Assembly: GCA_963402885.1 (NCBI GenBank)
Contig: OY727100.1
Location: 8,481,501 to 8,545,500 of the forward strand
DNA: 64,000 bases
Source of the DNA: Antedon bifida
Taxonomy: Eukaryota; Echinodermata; Crinoidea; Comatulida; Antedonidae
Reading direction: 5' to 3'
In this document: positions 49,401 to 58,400 of the stretch, piece by piece
How the letters are laid out: the number at the start of each line of letters is the position of its first letter
How positions within the stretch are numbered: position 1 is the first letter of the stretch
Notes under the pieces: generated by a model
Told to the model about the DNA's origin: nothing
The model's input: only the letters and a program-made list of their open reading frames with translations
Database searches by the model: none
Program-made: the position numbers and the translations under genes

Positions 49401-52400
49401 CCGATTTTAGAGTTGAAACAACCAACAGTGGAGAAAAAATTATATACGATATTTATATTTTCTCACTGTTAAGCTCAAGACTTAAGAAACTGGCCTTTAA
49501 CGGATAACAATAATTTCATTCATTTCAATACTTTTCAGATCGCAGGCTCTGAAGTTGATTATACGTTTACAGATCTAGCTCTTCATGACGGAAGTAGATA
49601 CCAAGTCAAAGTGGTAACATGTAATTGTGCTAAACTTTGTACTGAAATGTCGTCTACGGAAATTTTGGTAAATAATATTAAAATAAGAAACCAACATTTA
49701 ATTTAGTCTACACTGAATTTAGAAAATATTATTTGAAATAATCATATAATTTGTAAAAACAAATACATAAGATCCTTACACATAACGAATGAAGGTACAA
49801 AAGAACAACTATTTTTACCTTTCAACATGTTTTCTTAATTTTTTCTTCAAAGGTTGATTCAACACCTCCTACGGTTGGTACCTTTGCTGTTGATACCGAT
49901 CATGCAGCTGACCTAGACAGACACCAGTCCGGTTGGATGACTTGGCGGCAAATCTCACCGGGTAATGGTGTATTGAATCTTGCTTGGCTTGGCTTTGTGG
50001 ATGCTCATTCTGGAGTGAATCAGTACCGATTTACGATCGGCAGCAGTTACTCAGCTTCAGACTTAGCTCCTGTGAGTATAAATACACAGATAAAATGTTT
50101 TAATGAACGTTTTTTCTCTGTTTTCATCACCAAATCAAGTAATCTTACAAATGTAAAAAATAGCTTCTACTCAACACATTACAACAATAAATTTAACTAA
50201 ATAAATTATTCTTACATGTGACATACTGTAGGATGGACCTATTGACGTCATGCCTGATAATAGCTCTATGGTAGTAGATGGTGACGAAGTGTTTGTAGCA
50301 TCGGTGCCGGTAAAAGGTGATATTCAATCACATGTAGTTCTTTACATTTCGCTTTGGGCTGTAAATGGGGTAAGTATAACTTTTTGGTCATATTTCACTT
50401 CAGTAAATTTACATTTTTATTTTACATAAATTATTAAATGGATGCATATTTCGTGCTTAAGGGGAGCTCCTACATTCAGGAAAAAAATCTTTAATGTTCA
50501 ACATATTTTCTTGAAACTTATACAGTATGTTGATATTAATAAAACTTGAAAAAAAATATGACACAAAACTAAATTTGCATATTGATGACGTCATACAAAA
50601 TGGCCGCCATTGAATTTTAATAGGTAATCAGTATTTTCAAAACAACTCTGTCACTAGTTAGTAGAATCACATACAACTTTCTATGCATGGTCTATGCACT
50701 TAGATGAACAAGTTGGACAAATATTGTTGCATTTGGTTATATACATGTATAGTTTTTATTCATTTATTTATTACGGTAAATCCCGAATTGGTTTTCCATG
50801 AATTGCAGTTAATATATAATTTGGTATGAGTAAAGCTTGCACACCAATACTTTTTCACTTTGTTGCTATACATGATACCTACATTCTGACAAAATTTCAG
50901 TTCAAATGGATTACAAATAAAAAGTTGTTTCGATAATAGAGTAAGAAAATTGTGGAAATTGACATTTTGAGAAAATCGCATTTAAAAATGATAGTATAGT
51001 ATTATTATAACTAATAAGCCAAAAACTGCAAATCATATCATATAAAAGAACTGTTTATGTTATTGTAATACATTAGTATTTAAATAATAAATTATTTAAT
51101 ATCTTCCGGCTTCAAATTCTGGTTCTACCTGGTCCCTATCCGCAAAAAGATGTTATACAACAGTGACCAGATGCATTTTCGAGTTCGAGATGGGTCTATT
51201 TTGACACCATATTCTTACTCCACCTGTCAAGTTACTTTATTATTAACCGGTGTCCATACTTCAATTCCATTTTTTTTTCTCGCAAGTGCCAAACCTAGTT
51301 GGGAAAATCATAGAAATATTTAAAAACAAAGATATGACATATAGCCTAGGCTAGGGCTAAATATTTATCTAGGGCCTACTACTACTACACACAAAAAGTT
51401 CTTTAATAAAATCAAATAACAAACAAATTTAAAAATTATATTTATTCTTATGTTTAACTTAGAAATAGGCCTATTTCATCAATTAAATTACATGAAAAAT
51501 ATTGGAAATTAGATATTTTATGCAGAGCAATATTCTAGGCCTAGGCCCAGCAATTAGAGTAATCCACACAGGGGTTCAAGCACATGTAAATGGGTACCTG
51601 TGTGGGTTTGCGTGTCCCCGATAGGTCTAGGTTTAAATCATTTTGTTTTTTAGGCCTAGCCTTCACTGATTACTACATACTATTAGTTATATTGTATATG
51701 TATATCATACAACTTACCAAATAAAAGATTCTTTCATATTTAGTCTGTATTTAGCAGTAAAAAAATGCAGTGAAAAGTTTGATTTGTCACGATGTCAACA
51801 AATCAAGTTATACACAATGGTTGCTTGTGAGAAACAAAGCTTCCTAACGGCTTTCTAAGCTGAGCTCTGATTGGTCTTTAAATCAGAATGTTATATTCTC
51901 TAGTACAATGATAAATCAATCAGAAAAGCTCTTTTAAAACTTTAGATAGATATTTTCTCCTAAAATAGATCTACATTTTGATACTAAATTTATTATTATA
52001 CGCCTTGTAGAAGTCAAGTTATGGCCTTATGAATATTTAATGAGGCATAATTTATTTCTTTGATAACAATTTGTAAAAATATACCCTCATTTATTTGCCA
52101 TTTATGTCACTATTATGATTAGTAAATGAAATAAAAGTATTGTCAGAGTGTAGAGTATATATTTATGTTGCCAAAAATGCTAAAAATAAATTAATTCAAA
52201 TTTTGCGATTTTTGCTAAAAATGAAATGCTGAAAGTAGGAGCTCCCCTATTAAATAAAGTAGAAGAAAAATAAAATAGTTTTTAAATTGTAATACTATTT
52301 AAAAAATTATTTATTAATGTTAGTTGAAAATTTATGATACAATGAATGTTCAATCGGTACCAGGTTGGTTTGTCATCCTTAAAAGCACACTCTGCCTTTG

Positions 52401-55400
52401 AAGTCGCCTCATCTGGTGTTGTAAATGAAGGAACATTAGTATTATTACGAAGATGTTCAGCTTACTCATGTGAAGGTCATTGTATCTGTGCACCCCAAAA
52501 CCAAGTGTGCCTTCCTCCAGCGAATGCTAATTGTCAAGATATAACTGAAGGTACATTGAATTTCACATTAGTTTAACTGTTACAACTGTTGAAATCTCAT
52601 TTCAAATATCAAACATATTTTTGAAGCATTGAAAACAATTATGGCTCTACATTTCTAAGAGACCAAACATTTATTTAGTATAAATAAGTTATAATAAAGT
52701 TGTAATAAAACCATTTATATACAGAACCTAGTACGCCAATCATCGAAGTCAATGATATCATTGACTTAAAACTCATGAAAGCAGACAATCAGAACATAGA
52801 TGTAAACTTTACTTTAAGTCGGTGTATGTTAGCAGCAACTTGGTCAATTGATGGATCTTCTACACATACAGTGGAAAGGTAAACAGTTTGTAATGCATTT
52901 GCAATGGGTGGGGAGGTTGCAAAAATGAGTGACCAACGATAGAAGTTAGAGATTAAAAGAGAAGTTACTTAAATCAATTAGCGTTACACCATATTTTCAT
53001 AAGGGTTCAAAATTATTACCAGGATATGAAGATGGCTCTTTTAAGTCTTCTTGCTAATTTAGTCGTAAGTTTCCTATCTTAGAATGTAAGAACAATTAAT
53101 TAAAAGTAAAGATTTGTTGAAATTATTTCAAAAATAACATTTAAATACAACTATATTTCCAAAAACAAGGTATGAGTGGAGTGCGGGTGACTTTTCATCA
53201 ACACCAAAACAACCAAAAGGAATCTTCAACGCTGCCATAGACCAAGTATGGTTTGATGTTGGTCAAGAAAGGTCTGCTGTGCTTATGCTTGACAAAGGTA
53301 GTAGTGAAATGTTTTGGTGATCTAATAATTATTATATTCTAAAAGAATAATTCACACTGTCCATTGATATATGTGACCATAAAACACGTACTAACAATTA
53401 CAGTAACTATTTAAACGAATAATTTCAGATAAACTACTGAAACCAACGTTTTTATATTATTTCTACGTTCGAGCGTGGTATTCTTATGACTCTTACGCCA
53501 TCTATCGGTCGAACGGAATTACTGTAGACGTTCGTCCTCCAGATGTGACAACAATAAAAGGAATTACTGTGAGTAAAAGCAAAATATATCTTTTTTTATT
53601 TTTATTATTATTTCTATTTTACGACTATTACTATTACTCTCATAATATATATATTTTCTCAATTATCTTTCCCTAATACTACCCATACCAATAAGCATCT
53701 ATATGACTACAGACTTCATCCGACGAATAAATCATTTACCTATACTAAACTTGGAAAACAAATAAAACGTACAAGAAATCTAGATATTTACTCCAGACAA
53801 ATAGTAGTCAGACTGGTTTTATAGTGTTGGAGCTACAGTGTACTATTATTATACAATAGTAGACCACTGAAGCACAACATCCGAAATATCAGAATATTCT
53901 CAACCTTACTTTACTTCCTTTTTGGAAAAACACGGTGTACAGCAAACGTAACTTTAGGGCTACTATTATAATTATCTACCTTCAGAACATAACTAAGCTG
54001 AGAATGGTTCCATCACAATCTTTCTTGTAATGTATAAACTTAACTTTTTAACTTGTAGGTTAAAGAACACATAAATGAAACCTTCACAGTCGATACTGAC
54101 TTTTTAACTGAAACTGACCACGTGAGTGTTTCTTGGCGTAATGTATTTCGTGATGAATCTGGAGGCATCAGTCACTTTGAAGTGTCACTCAGTACATTTC
54201 CTGGTGGTAAGTTATATACATGCTTATTAAAACTTACATTCGTAATGCTCCACATTTATATATTTATTCTTGAAATATTTATCAATTTAGCAATATTCAT
54301 TTATTAATTTAATATTTTTCATAATAATTACATTTTTTTGTTATAATATATTTGCTCTTAACCAGATTATCGAGCATTACAACAGTCATGGTAGCCCAGG
54401 AAAGGAACTGGCCACCCTACCACATAATGCCGAGGCTTAGTACAATGAGCTCCTAACAGCTCATTCCCCTACGTTCAGACTGAACACGGGAATCACCTTA
54501 AATTTTTTACTTTACTTAATGTGTGCATAAGCCTTTTACTTTATTTTTCTGTAATTAATATTTGTATGCGTTGATATTATTCTAGGTAAAGATATAAGAT
54601 TATTTCTAGAAATACCGGGAAACATTGAGCACTATACCTTCAAAGGATTAACATTAAAGAACGAACAGCGTTACTATACAAACGTTAGAGGTTATAACCA
54701 TGCTGGTCTTCATACTCTAGTTGTATCTGACGGGTTTATTGTTGATCTACAAATTCCGGTTGCTGGAACGGTTACTGATGGTCAAGGTATGTTTGGAATG
54801 TATACTGAATTATTTATATTGTTCAGACTTTATGTCGTAATCCGAGTTTATTATAGATTATAACCAACATTAAAAAAAGTAGAGCAATGGCTAAATAGTT
54901 AATCTGTTTATACTAGAACTGCATGATGTTGAGTACCAGTCATCACCTATTGCTATCAAGACGTCTTGGCATGGATTTATTGATTTTGAATCTTTCATAA
55001 GTCATTATGAATCTTGTATTGGTGAAACCACAAACCCAACTGAGTGTAACGTTAAAACGTGGAAGAAGGTGAAGATCGGTAACTTTGTTACAACATATCT
55101 CTCCAGAAATCTTACAACAGGTAAAGGCAATTTTTAAGAGTAGCATAAGCCTCTTTTTTTAATTTAAAACGTAGCAATATACTATAAATATGATATTTCA
55201 TTAACTTAATCATAATAAAAAAGTTATTCGAAGGTAATATTAATTATTTCTTATTACAGAAAGAAGCATTAAACGAATGCTTGTCGTAGACAAACTAAGT
55301 CACGTTTACTTATTATTATACAATTATTCTATGCTTAATTAATAAATTAAAAAACAGTTATTGATATTAAATATTCATTATTACTTTTTCCAACAAAAAG

Positions 55401-58400
55401 GTCTTAGGTATTTTGCAAAAGTTAGAAGTTACGATGCGGCCGGTCATGTTTCGCCAATTGCCATATCTGATGGATTTGTTATCGATACAACACCTCCAAT
55501 TCCCATAGAACTTGTTTATTACGGAGAAAATACCTTGACGAATCCTTCATTTGAAGACAGTCCGCATGCCACACCTTGGATTGGACACGTAAAAGATACA
55601 CCAAACTGGATATCTGAAGAAGAGTTGCCAACGGGATGGCGTCTTTCAATAAACTCTAGTATAGTCGTGTATTCATCTGAACAACAAGCTCAAGATGGTG
55701 CACTATTTGTGTTAGTGCACGGTGGATTGACTCAATCTGTCAAAACTGAACCAGGTCATCATTACATGCTGACGTTTTTCACACATTTTGTTACGTCATC
55801 ATCAATACCATTGGTTATGCAAGAGGCTGCAGTCAAAGCTCCCGGGATACATCATGTTTTTAAATTATACAACGCTGATACCGATGAAAATAATGGAAAC
55901 ATTTGGCAGAAACATGTGTATTTCTTTACAGCTGATGATATAGACAGCGACATTTTCTTATCTACTGTCAGTTCACATGGTTTGATGCTGTTAGACAATG
56001 TAACGGTTAGTGATGTCATATTTCTTCGTGTTACAGATCAAAACCAGTATACTTGAATATCGATGTATACTTTTTTAAGATGATTTATATTATAATTGGT
56101 TTATTTATTTGTATTCATTTAGTAACATTTTTTATACTTTTTGCCAATCAATAGGTTGCAACATATTCGTATAGTTCCAACAACAAAAACTTCCCAAACG
56201 TGATTGTAAGTGGTGCCATTCAATTTAAAACTCAAATAATTCGTGATTGGTCATCGGTACATGCGATATGGCACTTCATTGATCCAGAGAGTCCGATTGT
56301 AGATTACACTTGGGCGATAGGTAAACAAAACATTGCATGTATAATGTAATTTTAAATCAATAATGTTTGTTTGTCTGGCATATAATAGTTCCAACAACAA
56401 AAACTTCCCAAACGTGATTGTAAGTGGTGCCATTCAATTTAAAACTCAAATAATTCGTGATTGGTCATCGGTACATGCGATATGGCACTTCATTGATCCA
56501 GAGAGTCCGATTGTGCATTACACTTGGGCAATAGGTAAACAAAACATTGCATGTATAATGTAATTTTAAATCAATAATGTTTGTTTGTCTGGCATTTATT
56601 GCTACAAAATTATAACATAGTGTTGAGAATTTGGTATTGATTTTTTAAAGATATTTTGGAAGTATTTGTGAACTTGTTTTCTTTGATACATACTGTATAC
56701 ATACTGGCTTTTTCAGGTACTATTCCAGGAGGAACACAGGTGCAAGGATTTAAATCAACTGGATCTAAAAAAGAAGGAATCAATAGTGACATTACGCTAC
56801 AAAATGGCGCCAAAATATACATCACTGTAATCGCTACTAATGCAGCTGACCTCTCAACTCGAGTTATAAGTGCGCCTCTAACCATTGATATGACTGAACC
56901 GACTGTTGACTTTGTCTTTGATGGTTTAGAGTCTAATGATATTGACTATCAAACTAGTCACGATATCATAGTCACGTGGTCAACTTGCGATGCGCAGAGT
57001 GGAATTTACTTGTGTGAATGGGGAATAGGTTGGTAACAATTGTCATGGGGATATAATAATGTACTTTTTCTTATTTCAGTTTCCTAATAATACAACCAAC
57101 TCTTATTCATTTTTAGAAAAAGTACTACTATTACGATAATTTAACTAAATGTAAGATATTTAATATTTCCTTTATAAATAATCACAACAACTTTCCTTCT
57201 AATATAACGATGCTTTTTACTGGGAAACATATTGTTTTTACTCAATGTACTTGTATGTAGACCTATATGTTATAAAGGAATGCTAAACAGCTAATGAAAT
57301 CTTTCTCTTTTTTTCAAATAGGTTATAATCCATTTTCGGATGATATCCAGGAATACACAAAAGTGAATTGTAATGACGGCTTCGGGTTAATTGTATTAAA
57401 CGATACGCAATACGAAAATATTCAATTGTTTTCTACCATGATATTTCACAATAACGCCGGGACGAGTTCCAGGCGTAGTTCTGATGGAGTTGTTATAGTA
57501 ACACGTCCACCAATTGCAGAATACGCTAATATTCGTGTACTGATATCATCACCATCTCCATACACGCAACGTGGATATTATCAGTCAGATACCTCTCAAG
57601 TAGAACTCGAGTGGGATGGTTTCTATGATCCTGTAAACATTGTTCTTTATCAAGTGAGTTTATAAGCATTCAAGCAATATTTTCTATGTTAATTCTAATC
57701 ATGCAAATGTCAACTTAATAATAATGTTTGCCAAAATTCGCAGGATCAAACAAAAGACAGCCAGTCGAGTGGCGCAGTCGCGATATGGCGCCACAAATCA
57801 TAGCTAAGCAATCGGCACAGGTTCAAGACAATCCTCGACTATTGATCTAGTGGTAGAGTAAGTCTTCTCGGATAAGAAACTGGAGATCAAGTGTACACAT
57901 ATGGCTCGTGTACACTTTAAAGAACACAGTACACATATATTCATTGATTCGTATTAAAGCGCATTCTAAGCGAAAAGGAAGTAAAGTATCGAATTCACAA
58001 TCTTAATCTTAAAAACAATCTTATTATTGTCTTTATTTATTTTAAATATGAATATGTTGCTATTAGAGGATGTAAATAATAAATAATGTCATACTCATTC
58101 CCTCCTGCTACAGGGGGAAGTCCAAGATTTTGATTTAAGAGCAGGGCATAACAACTGTAAAACGAAGTGTTTAACTTGTGTTCTATCTTTGCTATGTAAT
58201 TTGCTGCATATACCGAATGTGGATCGTTATCATAGCGTTGCAGTATTAATATACTTTTTTTTAATATTATTATATTGAAAAACGAAAAAACCGACAGTGC
58301 CATTGTTGTACTGCTGTATCTCACGGAGTCGTTAGCTTTGTGTAAACGAAAGTATAAATTATTTTAATAATTTATTACTGCACTTCACTGTTTTTTTGTT

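Noticed and set aside
56389..56534. Second copy of the duplicated exon as a coding exon
   Set aside because: From its only nearby acceptor it gives a stop in the phases offered by both neighbouring exons. It could be used only with an unseen acceptor.
57764..57839. Functional tRNA gene
   Set aside because: B-box carries extra bases, stems are imperfect, and it continues into a repeated SINE body.
58037..58324. 95-codon minus-strand frame with L-P-P-V-A-G-G-N-E-Y
   Set aside because: Overlaps the start of the 492-bp repeat, which has no coding frame in its second copy; no domain recognised.
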